A stretch of DNA of 12,337 bases from RGIG5612 sp045616165 (GTDB lineage: Bacteria > Bacillota > Clostridia > Lachnospirales > Lachnospiraceae), in contig JAZLGF010000016.1 in assembly GCA_045616165.1 (NCBI GenBank), positions 1 to 12,337 of the forward strand. The letters are read 5' to 3'. Each line of letters opens with the position of its first letter. Position 1 is the stretch's first letter. Shown here in pieces: positions 1 to 6,448 of the stretch. The notes below the pieces were generated by a model. The model worked only from the letters and a program-made list of their open reading frames with translations, made no database searches and was not told where the DNA came from. The position numbers and the translations under genes were made by a program.

Positions 1-66
1 AAGGAAGATGCAAGGCTGGACAGCATATTACAATTTTGATGTAAACAATTTGAATGTGGACTTTTG

Positions 67-75
67 TGGTATAAT
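67..75 (+). promoter_or_regulatory. Extended -10 promoter for the amidohydrolase gene
   Basis: A perfect TATAAT (70-75) is preceded by TG-N, giving the extended -10 pattern TGGTATAAT. No good -35 lies at 16-18 bases; the nearest candidate, TTGAAT at 50-55, leaves a spacer of only 14, so the extended -10 probably compensates. Transcription would start near 82, leaving a leader of about 85 bases before the ATG at 167. A small inverted repeat, ACAAAT-TTTA-ATTTGT (85-100), lies at the predicted start of the transcript and could be an operator or a leader hairpin. Confidence 0.55.
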
Positions 76-166
76 CAAATAGTAACAAATTTTAATTTGT
101 CGATTGAACGAGAAGATGTAGCATTTTCGATTATTTGTTTAGAAATCATACTAGGGAGAGCAAAAC

Positions 167-1957
167 ATGAAAAAAATTTTAGCTTTAATTTTGGCAGCAT
201 GCATGATTATTTTAACTACAGGATGCGGCGCTGGTGCAAAAGGCAGTGCTGTTGCGGATATGGTGATTGCCGGAAAAATCATAACAATGGATGAGGCAGG
301 AACTGTTGCAGAGGCAGTTGCCGTAAAAGATGGAAAGATTATTTTTGTTGGAACAAACAAAGAGGCCGAAAAATATGTCGGTGAAAAGACAGAAGTTTTG
401 GATTATGGCAGTAATGTAATTTATCCTGGGTTTGTGGACGGGCATTCGCATGTCGGCGTAATGGCAACAATGCTTTGCAATGGAGCTATACTTGATAATA
501 CAGTTATGCTTCGCCAGAATGCAGAAACAATGAAGAAATTTATAGAGGAAAATCCGGGTCAGGAAGTATATAAGGGAATGAACTTCTGGATTAATGAGGG
601 TGATCCTGATGCGCCTACACATGAAGTTCTTGATAAATATGCATCTGACCAAGTTCCGATTGTAATATTCGGCGGTGGTGGACACAACGCAATCCTTAAC
701 CAAAAGGCTATAGAATATTTTAATATAAAAGATCTTATCAGCACATATGGAACAGATGGCATAAAGGTTGATGAAAAAGGCGAGCCAACAGGTTACCTGG
801 TTGAAACGCCTAGATTCGAGATATCCCAGTTGATTCCTATCAGCAAGGATGACCTTAAAGAGTTTTATTATTATATTCAGGATATGGCTATTCAAAATGG
901 ATATACATGCGTCTGTGATGCAGGAATTGTTGAAACCGAAAAATTACCTATGGTTAGTGCCTTAAAAGAACTAGCAGAAGAAGGAAGACTGAAATTAAAA
1001 ATTCGTGCGCTCGTGGAGATTGCGGATACATGCAAAGACCCATTGGGTGAGATTGACAAGATTGCCAAGCTTGCAAAATCCTGTGACAACGATTATTTCA
1101 AAATAACAGGTGTCAAAGTATATCTTGACGGTGTAGTGGAAGCACTGACTGCATGGACACTGAACCCATATACGGAAGCGGCAGGAAAAGGAAATAATTA
1201 TTACGGGTATGTAAGATGGAATGATAGTAGAAAAGAAGAACTTACTAACATTATAAAAAAAGCAAACGAAAACGGACTCCAATTCCAAATGCATGCGATA
1301 GGCGAAGGCGCAGCTACATATGGACTTGATTGCTATGAAGCTGTAAAAGAGGTTATCCCAGATATAGATGCACGTAATGGACTTTGCCATCTAGCATATG
1401 AAACGGATGATATGATTAAACGTTTTGCTGATAATGATGTCATTGCATACGTTAACCCTCAATGGTCAACGTGGAAAACCGGCACAAAAGAAGACGAGAT
1501 AAGGACTTACGGTGAGACAGAAGCGAAAAAAATGTATAGGGTAAAATCTTTTGTCGATGCGGGGGTTATAACAAGCTTCCATACGGATGGAGCTGGAAAT
1601 ATTCCTAAAATGATGTTTACGGCAGCAACAAGAAAAGATCCAACAGGAGCACAGATAAGACAAAACAGTTCATACATGTCTGAAGAAACATTAAAGACAT
1701 TTCCAGATGAAATACGTGGCGAAGAAGAGCGACTTGATGCAATTACAAGCCTTAGATGCTTAACAACTACTCCTGCATATTGCGTAAAGGAAGAAGATAA
1801 TCTTGGAAGTATAGAGGTTGGAAAATCAGCAGACTTTGTTATTTACGATATGGATTTTTCTAACAATGAAGTAGTGTCAAATGTGTCATGTTTGAATGCA
1901 ACATTGTTATCTATGTTTAGCAACGGAAGAATGATATTCCCAGCAAATTTATTTTAA
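167..1957 (+). CDS. Secreted lipoprotein amidohydrolase (YtcJ-like, amidohydrolase_3 family)
   Basis: This 596-residue protein is a metal-dependent hydrolase of the amidohydrolase superfamily, YtcJ/NfdA-like branch, whose members hydrolyse C-N bonds of N-acyl or cyclic substrates. The N-terminus is a lipoprotein signal: KK at 2-3, a hydrophobic run, then LTTGC with lipidated Cys20, so it should be tethered outside the membrane. Visible family marks are the PGFVDGHSH motif (metal ligands His93 and His95), a GVKVYLDG segment around Lys317 (possible bridging lysine), His376 in MHAIGE, His408 in CHLA, and Asp474 in SFHTDG, which matches the usual catalytic-Asp position. The C-terminus ends with the typical LGSIEVGKSADFVIYD strand of the composite beta-sandwich domain. 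The start is supported by AGGGAG about nine bases upstream and by the signal peptide. Export is less common in this family, whose members are often cytosolic. The substrate cannot be told from sequence. No terminator is visible before the next gene, so some read-through is possible. Confidence 0.9.
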   Translation: MKKILALILAACMIILTTGCGAGAKGSAVADMVIAGKIITMDEAGTVAEAVAVKDGKIIFVGTNKEAEKYVGEKTEVLDYGSNVIYPGFVDGHSHVGVMATMLCNGAILDNTVMLRQNAETMKKFIEENPGQEVYKGMNFWINEGDPDAPTHEVLDKYASDQVPIVIFGGGGHNAILNQKAIEYFNIKDLISTYGTDGIKVDEKGEPTGYLVETPRFEISQLIPISKDDLKEFYYYIQDMAIQNGYTCVCDAGIVETEKLPMVSALKELAEEGRLKLKIRALVEIADTCKDPLGEIDKIAKLAKSCDNDYFKITGVKVYLDGVVEALTAWTLNPYTEAAGKGNNYYGYVRWNDSRKEELTNIIKKANENGLQFQMHAIGEGAATYGLDCYEAVKEVIPDIDARNGLCHLAYETDDMIKRFADNDVIAYVNPQWSTWKTGTKEDEIRTYGETEAKKMYRVKSFVDAGVITSFHTDGAGNIPKMMFTAATRKDPTGAQIRQNSSYMSEETLKTFPDEIRGEEERLDAITSLRCLTTTPAYCVKEEDNLGSIEVGKSADFVIYDMDFSNNEVVSNVSCLNATLLSMFSNGRMIFPANLF

Positions 1958-2010
1958 TAGGAAACGGCGCTAAACTTAATGTACAAGAGTTAGTTAAAAT
2001 AAATAAAAGA

Positions 2011-2039
2011 TTGGCTTATATTTTATAAAATGTTATCAT
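2011..2039 (+). promoter_or_regulatory. Sigma-A-type promoter for the Na/Pi cotransporter gene
   Basis: TTGGCT (2011-2016) and TATCAT (2034-2039) are separated by 17 bases, and a TG-N precedes the -10 box (TGTTATCAT). The start would be near 2046, about 40 bases before the ATG at 2086. The leader contains an inverted repeat, ACTAAT (2053-2058) and ATTAGT (2070-2075), whose right arm abuts the Shine-Dalgarno GAGG (2076-2079). Confidence 0.55.
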
Positions 2040-2085
2040 TTTAAAGTAGAGTACTAATTTGTTATATGTATTAGTGAGGTATTAA

Positions 2086-3840
2086 ATGAGTATTGTAAAT
2101 ATTATTAGCATGCTTGGAGGGGTTTGTCTTTTCTTGTTCGGAATGAACTTGATGGGAGATGGACTTAAAAGAGTTGCAGGAAGCAAACTAGAAATTATTT
2201 TATATAAGCTAACAAGCACCCCGCTTAAGGGAATTTTGCTGGGTACTGGAGTAACAGCAGTTATTCAAAGTTCCTCAGCAACATCAGTTATGGTTGTAGG
2301 TTTCGTTAACTCAGGCATGATGAAAGTTAAACAAGCAATTGGTATCATCATGGGCGCGATAATCGGAACTAGTATAACGGGATGGGTAATATGTCTTTCG
2401 TCATTAAATGGAAGCGGAATTTTTGAAATCATTTCTACAAATACTTTAACAGCCGGATTGGCAATCGCCGGAATAATTCTTCTTATGTTCACCAAAAAAG
2501 AAGTAAATCATCATATTTCATACATCATGCTCGGTTTTGCAGTTTTGATGTTTGGAATTTCTGCCATGTCATCAGCAGTTGAACCACTAAGAGAAAGCGC
2601 AACATTTATTAATCTTCTTACAACATTTGAAAATCCATTTATTGGAATTTTGATAGGACTTGTATTTACCTGTATTATTCAAAGCGCGTCAGCAGCAGTA
2701 GGTATCTTACAGGCACTTGCAGTAACGGGAGCAATTAGTTTCCAACTATCATTACCAATAATTATGGGTATTGCAATAGGAGCTTCGGTTCCAGTGTTGC
2801 TTTCAGCGCTTGGTGCAAATGCAAACGGAAAAAGAACAGCATTAATTTATTTGTTAGTTGATACTTTAGGTGTAATTGTTTTTGGAGTAATCTTCTATGT
2901 TCTTGATGCTATTATCCAGTTCTCATTTATGACAACAACGATGAATATGGTAAGCATAGCACTCTTAAATACTATTTTCAGAATTATTATTGTTTTGCTT
3001 CTTGCGCCGTTTATTGGACTAATTGAAAAACTTGTAAATCTTATTGTTAAAGATAAAAAAGAAGATATTGTAGAACTTCATGCAGTAGAAAGATTAGAAG
3101 AAAGATTCCTTGAGTATCCATCGCTTGCAGTCGAGCAAACAAAGATTGCAATGAGTTCTATGGCAGTATTAGCAAATGAAGATTTAGAAGGAGCATTGAA
3201 ATTATTTTATAATTATTCAGATGAAGGATTTGCAAGGGCGTGTGAACTTGAAGGCATTATTGATAAATACGAGGACAAAGTATCAAGCTATCTTGTCGGA
3301 TTGACGAAAAAGTCGTTAAATGAAAAAGAAAACCAAGAGACCAACTTATTCCTACATTCCGTAACTGACTTTGAACGTATAGGTGACCATGCAAGGAACC
3401 TTGCGGAGTCAGCAAAAGAAATAAAAGATAAGGATATACAATTTTCTCCATATGCTATGGAAGAATTAAATACATTGTTTGCAGCGATTAAGGAATGTCT
3501 CGAAAATACGATTAACGCTTTTGTAGAAGATGATATTGAAAAAGCATACAAAATTGAACCACTCGAAGAAGTCATAGACTTACTTTGCGATACATATAAG
3601 GCAAATCATGTAGAAAGAGTTCAAAAAGGAATTTGCTCATATAAAGATGGATATGTTTATAATGACATGCTCACAAATATTGAAAGAGTTAGTGATCACT
3701 GCTCAAATATCGGAATTGCAATAAGAATTAATCATAATGAGTTAGAAGGTAAGCATGGAACGATTTCAAAAAATGAACTTGAAAAAACACATGATTTTGA
3801 AAAATATTATAACGAATATGCTGAGAAATATAAATTATAA
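2086..3840 (+). CDS. Na+/phosphate cotransporter with C-terminal PhoU-like domain
   Basis: This 584-residue membrane protein belongs to the Na/Pi cotransporter family (NptA/YjbB-like, related to SLC34). Residues 1-320 are hydrophobic with many membrane segments and hold the two inverted family repeats: QSSSATS at 61-67 and the diverged QSASAA at 199-204, which form the sodium and phosphate site in characterised members. Residues about 340-550 are helical and PhoU-like, with the paired signatures DFERIGDHARN (428-438) and NIERVSDHCSN (531-541). Length and architecture match the usual bacterial two-domain form. The expected role is sodium-coupled phosphate movement across the cytoplasmic membrane, with the PhoU-like domain presumably regulatory; direction is uncertain, since E. 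coli YjbB exports phosphate. The start follows GAGG with six bases of spacing. The gene has its own promoter, is 128 bases from the amidohydrolase gene, and converges with the minus-strand operon. It has no evident functional link to its neighbours. Confidence 0.92.
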   Translation: MSIVNIISMLGGVCLFLFGMNLMGDGLKRVAGSKLEIILYKLTSTPLKGILLGTGVTAVIQSSSATSVMVVGFVNSGMMKVKQAIGIIMGAIIGTSITGWVICLSSLNGSGIFEIISTNTLTAGLAIAGIILLMFTKKEVNHHISYIMLGFAVLMFGISAMSSAVEPLRESATFINLLTTFENPFIGILIGLVFTCIIQSASAAVGILQALAVTGAISFQLSLPIIMGIAIGASVPVLLSALGANANGKRTALIYLLVDTLGVIVFGVIFYVLDAIIQFSFMTTTMNMVSIALLNTIFRIIIVLLLAPFIGLIEKLVNLIVKDKKEDIVELHAVERLEERFLEYPSLAVEQTKIAMSSMAVLANEDLEGALKLFYNYSDEGFARACELEGIIDKYEDKVSSYLVGLTKKSLNEKENQETNLFLHSVTDFERIGDHARNLAESAKEIKDKDIQFSPYAMEELNTLFAAIKECLENTINAFVEDDIEKAYKIEPLEEVIDLLCDTYKANHVERVQKGICSYKDGYVYNDMLTNIERVSDHCSNIGIAIRINHNELEGKHGTISKNELEKTHDFEKYYNEYAEKYKL

Positions 3841-3883
3841 ATAGTGCTTTGTATAGAGTTCATGTAAAAATATTAGATACATT

Positions 3884-4687
3884 TTAAATCTCTAGAAATT
3901 CTTTCAACGCTTTTATGGCACCGCCATGAGCGTTGTCTTCTTTTGTTACATGTGTTGCTTCTTTTTTTACATCATCAAGAGCGTTTTGCATAGCGAAAGA
4001 ATACTTAGCTGCCTTAAACATAGGTACGTCCGTTTCGCTATCACCAAAAACAACTATGTTGTCAGGAGTGATATTAAAGTAGTCAGCGAAAAAGGATACA
4101 GCACAGGATTTGTTAGCACCTTTTGTAGTTATTCCAATAGTACCTCGTCCGGTTTCATGAACCTCATAGTCTTTTTTAACATCGTCTAATAATGTATCCA
4201 TTACCTCAAGAGCTTGAGAAACACCACCAGCACAGCAAATATGAACCTTAACTATTTTGTCATCTTCTGGAATGGATTGCGCTCCGAATGGAACATATTT
4301 TTCTAATCCTGCTGCTAGAAATTTTTGATAATCTTCTTCGTCTAAATAATTTTTTTCAAGTGATGAACACATAACCGCGATATAGGGGTTACCTTTAACG
4401 GTTGCTTTAACTCTATCGATTGCTTCAGGATTTATATAATTTACTTTTATTAGTTTATTACCCTCAAAGAAAGCATTGCCATCTTCGCCACTAATAAGTA
4501 AACCGTCTACACCTTTATCAAAAAGCTTAAATACATCATGCGATGGCCTAGCACTTGCGATTGCTATTTTAATGCCAAGGTCATTAAAGTTTTTTAATTC
4601 TTCATAAAAGTTATCAGGTAGAACTTCTTCTTGAGTAAGTAATGTTCCATCTAAATCAAAAATTGCTAATTTAATATCGTCCCTCAA
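3884..4687 (-). CDS. HAD superfamily Cof-type phosphatase
   Basis: This 267-residue cytosolic protein is a Cof/YbiV-type haloacid dehalogenase hydrolase (subclass IIB). These enzymes remove phosphate from sugar phosphates, nucleotides, FMN, PLP or similar small molecules. All motifs are present: the DLDGT nucleophile motif (Asp11, Asp13), motif II Ser45 in ASAR, the motif III lysine in ITTKGANKS (189-193), and motif IV GDSETD (215-220) for Mg2+. The cap domain occupies roughly residues 80-185. Length is typical. The start codon is TTG, chosen because it lies just ahead of the essential DLDGT motif and the next internal Met is at residue 106. It is the last gene of the five-gene operon, 22 bases after the acyltransferase-like gene. 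Its presence suggests a phosphorylated intermediate or simple co-transcription; the substrate is not predictable. No convincing terminator lies in the 43 bases before the converging cotransporter gene. Confidence 0.9.
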   Translation of the reverse strand: MRDDIKLAIFDLDGTLLTQEEVLPDNFYEELKNFNDLGIKIAIASARPSHDVFKLFDKGVDGLLISGEDGNAFFEGNKLIKVNYINPEAIDRVKATVKGNPYIAVMCSSLEKNYLDEEDYQKFLAAGLEKYVPFGAQSIPEDDKIVKVHICCAGGVSQALEVMDTLLDDVKKDYEVHETGRGTIGITTKGANKSCAVSFFADYFNITPDNIVVFGDSETDVPMFKAAKYSFAMQNALDDVKKEATHVTKEDNAHGGAIKALKEFLEI

Positions 4688-4700
4688 TTTTATCTCCTTT
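4685..4700 (-). promoter_or_regulatory. Ribosome site and TTG start deciding the HAD gene
   Basis: Read on the minus strand, AAAGGAGA (4700-4693) sits five bases ahead of TTG (4687-4685). No in-frame ATG is available near the N-terminal DLDGT motif, so this ribosome site fixes a TTG start. Confidence 0.7.
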
Positions 4701-4709
4701 TTATTAAAT

Positions 4710-5585
4710 TTATATATTCGCGTCGATTTTTGTATCGGCCGGTTCTTCTAAAAGCTCAGGGTGCATTAGAACATATTCAATAAGTTTAGCACTCTTTGCA
4801 AAGTAAAAACCGTCGGCAATTCGTTCATCAAGAGTGATGCCGAACTCGCATTGCTTTTGAATTTCTTCACTTCCGTCTGGGTTAATAATTTTAACATCAA
4901 GAATTTCACCCATGGTTGCAAGAGAAGAGCATGTACCAAAGTTTGCAAGGTTATGATAAATTGCACCGCAACGAATAGAACCAAGGTTTGAGATTATCAT
5001 GCTGCTATAGTAAATGTTTGTAGATGCGAGTGATTCAGGAATCCATCCATGCTTGTCAGCAAACTTAATAACTCCAAAAAGAGGAACTCTAAGGAAGTTT
5101 GGAAGTTTTCCTAAAATATCAATTGCGCTATTAGAACCTTTCTTTTCAACATCTTCAGCCTTGCCACGAAGATTAGAAATCTTTTTTTCCAATTGTTCTT
5201 TAATTGTATCGATGTTATCGTCTGGTTTAACATCAATAAAAAGCATAAGTTCTTCAGATTTATCATTTAATGACATTTTAGCAACAAAAGCTAAAACAAC
5301 ATTATTGTGAGCATAAAGATGTCTATTAGTAATAAACTGATTTAACTTTGGACGGTTATAGATAACCTTTCCAATAGCTGTTGCGAATGCATGAAAGTAA
5401 GTGTAATGCTCACCAGACGCATTTTTCTTTTCGATATAATCAACTAACGGAGTAACATTTAATTTTTGATTAATGAAAACTTCGTTCTCCATACGTCCTG
5501 GTTTTAAGTCCATGCAACATTGCATAAGACCATTTACTTCAACACGTTTTGCATCCTTGCGGTCGCCAAATTTTCTCTTAGCCAT
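4710..5585 (-). CDS. CAT/E2-fold acyltransferase-like protein with altered catalytic motif
   Basis: This 291-residue protein resembles the catalytic domain of 2-oxoacid dehydrogenase E2 and chloramphenicol acetyltransferase. Recognisable segments are the N-terminal RMENEVF strand, the FHAFATAIGKVIYNRPKLNQF helix region (64-84), and a core with ISNLGSIRC (198-206) and a C-terminal DERIADG (253-259). E2 and CAT enzymes have HxxxD(G) there, with His as general base. Here the His position is Glu254, while Asp258 and Gly259 remain. There is no lipoyl or subunit-binding domain, so it is not a complete E2. It may be an acyltransferase with altered chemistry, a binding protein, or a CoA-thioester enzyme unrelated to keto-acid dehydrogenases; no function is assigned. 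The start is firm, with AGGAGGT five bases upstream of the ATG. It lies 19 bases after the ferredoxin gene and 22 before the HAD gene, so it is surely co-transcribed with the molybdenum enzyme. Confidence 0.8.
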   Translation of the reverse strand: MAKRKFGDRKDAKRVEVNGLMQCCMDLKPGRMENEVFINQKLNVTPLVDYIEKKNASGEHYTYFHAFATAIGKVIYNRPKLNQFITNRHLYAHNNVVLAFVAKMSLNDKSEELMLFIDVKPDDNIDTIKEQLEKKISNLRGKAEDVEKKGSNSAIDILGKLPNFLRVPLFGVIKFADKHGWIPESLASTNIYYSSMIISNLGSIRCGAIYHNLANFGTCSSLATMGEILDVKIINPDGSEEIQKQCEFGITLDERIADGFYFAKSAKLIEYVLMHPELLEEPADTKIDANI

Positions 5586-5604
5586 TTAGACCTCCTGATT
5601 AAGA

Positions 5605-6426
5605 TTATTTACTTTTAGAAAATGGGATATCGCCAATATTAATTGAATTAGTGGTATCTAAATCATCAAAGGTTTGAGTCTTAAATCCATCAGCTTCAAT
5701 CGTTAAAGAATATTTACCTATTGGTAAATCCTTAAACCAGAAGTCTCCAAAAGCGTCAGTAGTTGTCTCATAGGAAAGAGAAGAATCTGATTTACTGGAT
5801 AAAACGCATTTCGCATTTTTAATAACTTCTTCTTCGGCTTCATCATAGATTAATCCTGCAATAAATTTGCCAGGAATATTTTTATAATAAACTTTAGGAG
5901 CACATCTACTTTCAGGTTTTAAGCAAGTAGCTCCGTCTAGCTTATCTTTAATTTTTTCTTCATCTTCATAGATGAATGCTTCAGTAGGGCATACAGATAC
6001 GCAACGAGGAGCCTTTCCTTCGTCAATAAGGTGAGCGCATCCGGTACATTTTTGAGCGATATTTAATTCGCTGTTAAAATAAATGCTACCGTATGGACAG
6101 GCACTTTCACATGCTTTGCAGCCCGTACATTTTACAGGGTCAATTATTACAAGGCCATCGTCGCGTTTATAAATCGCACTACTTTCACATGCGTTAAGGC
6201 ATGCAGGATTTTCGCAATGACCACATATTTCAGGGATATAATGGATTTTTACTTTGGGAATGCTTCCTTCAACATGTTCCGTAACTTTTGTCCAAAATTG
6301 GCCTGTAATAGGCTGCTTTTTAGCATATGGAAGCCATTCATTGTCGCAATGTTCATCTTTACATGCAAGCTGGCAGTTATAACAACCAGAACATTTAGCA
6401 ACATCTATAAAAAAGACTTTTCCCAT
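5605..6426 (-). CDS. Four-cluster ferredoxin subunit of a transhydroxylase/dehydroxylase-type Mo enzyme
   Basis: This 273-residue protein is the electron-transfer beta subunit of the molybdenum enzyme encoded just upstream. Four cysteine groups hold sixteen ligands: C12-C15-C18-C22, C68-C71-C76-C80, C100-C103-C106-C110 and C127-C130-C142-C146, enough for four [4Fe-4S] clusters as in DmsB/NrfC-type subunits. Residues about 185-270 form a beta-rich domain of the carboxypeptidase-regulatory/Cna-B type (a DAFGDFWFKDLPIGKYSL-like core). This extra domain and the total length match the small subunit of Pelobacter acidigallici pyrogallol-phloroglucinol transhydroxylase (about 274 residues, with a seven-stranded barrel). 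There is no Tat or Sec signal, so it is cytoplasmic. I chose the ATG at 6426 because GAGAGGAA lies five bases upstream, the protein then begins with the conserved VFFIDVAKCSGC segment, and a longer reading would overlap the large-subunit gene by 119 bases without homology. The gap to the large subunit is 22 bases. Confidence 0.88.
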   Translation of the reverse strand: MGKVFFIDVAKCSGCYNCQLACKDEHCDNEWLPYAKKQPITGQFWTKVTEHVEGSIPKVKIHYIPEICGHCENPACLNACESSAIYKRDDGLVIIDPVKCTGCKACESACPYGSIYFNSELNIAQKCTGCAHLIDEGKAPRCVSVCPTEAFIYEDEEKIKDKLDGATCLKPESRCAPKVYYKNIPGKFIAGLIYDEAEEEVIKNAKCVLSSKSDSSLSYETTTDAFGDFWFKDLPIGKYSLTIEADGFKTQTFDDLDTTNSINIGDIPFSKSK

Positions 6427-6431
6427 GTTAG

Positions 6432-6439
6432 TTCCTCTC
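6432..6439 (-). promoter_or_regulatory. Ribosome site setting the ferredoxin-subunit start
   Basis: GAGAGGAA on the minus strand lies in the 22-base gap after the large-subunit stop, five bases ahead of the ATG at 6426. It favours this start over the upstream in-frame ATG at 6567, which would lie inside the large-subunit gene. Confidence 0.7.
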
Positions 6440-6448
6440 AAACTCGTC

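Noticed and set aside
1..82. Possible C-terminal tail of an upstream gene at the left edge (a frame open to a stop at 37-39, another to 80-82).
   Set aside because: Only 12 to 26 codons are visible and none resembles a known family, so no gene can be supported.
212..895. 227-codon open frame on the minus strand inside the amidohydrolase gene.
   Set aside because: Cys-, Ile- and His-rich translation with no domain, lying opposite a well-supported gene; an antisense shadow.
995..1390. 131-codon minus-strand frame inside the amidohydrolase gene.
   Set aside because: No ribosome site or recognisable motif; shadow of the coding strand.
3841..3883. Terminator between the convergent cotransporter and HAD genes.
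   Set aside because: No stable stem followed by a T run was found in these 43 bases on either strand.
4710..5585. Annotation as the E2 component of a 2-oxoacid dehydrogenase complex.
   Set aside because: No lipoyl or subunit-binding domain, the catalytic His is replaced, and no E1 or E3 gene is nearby.
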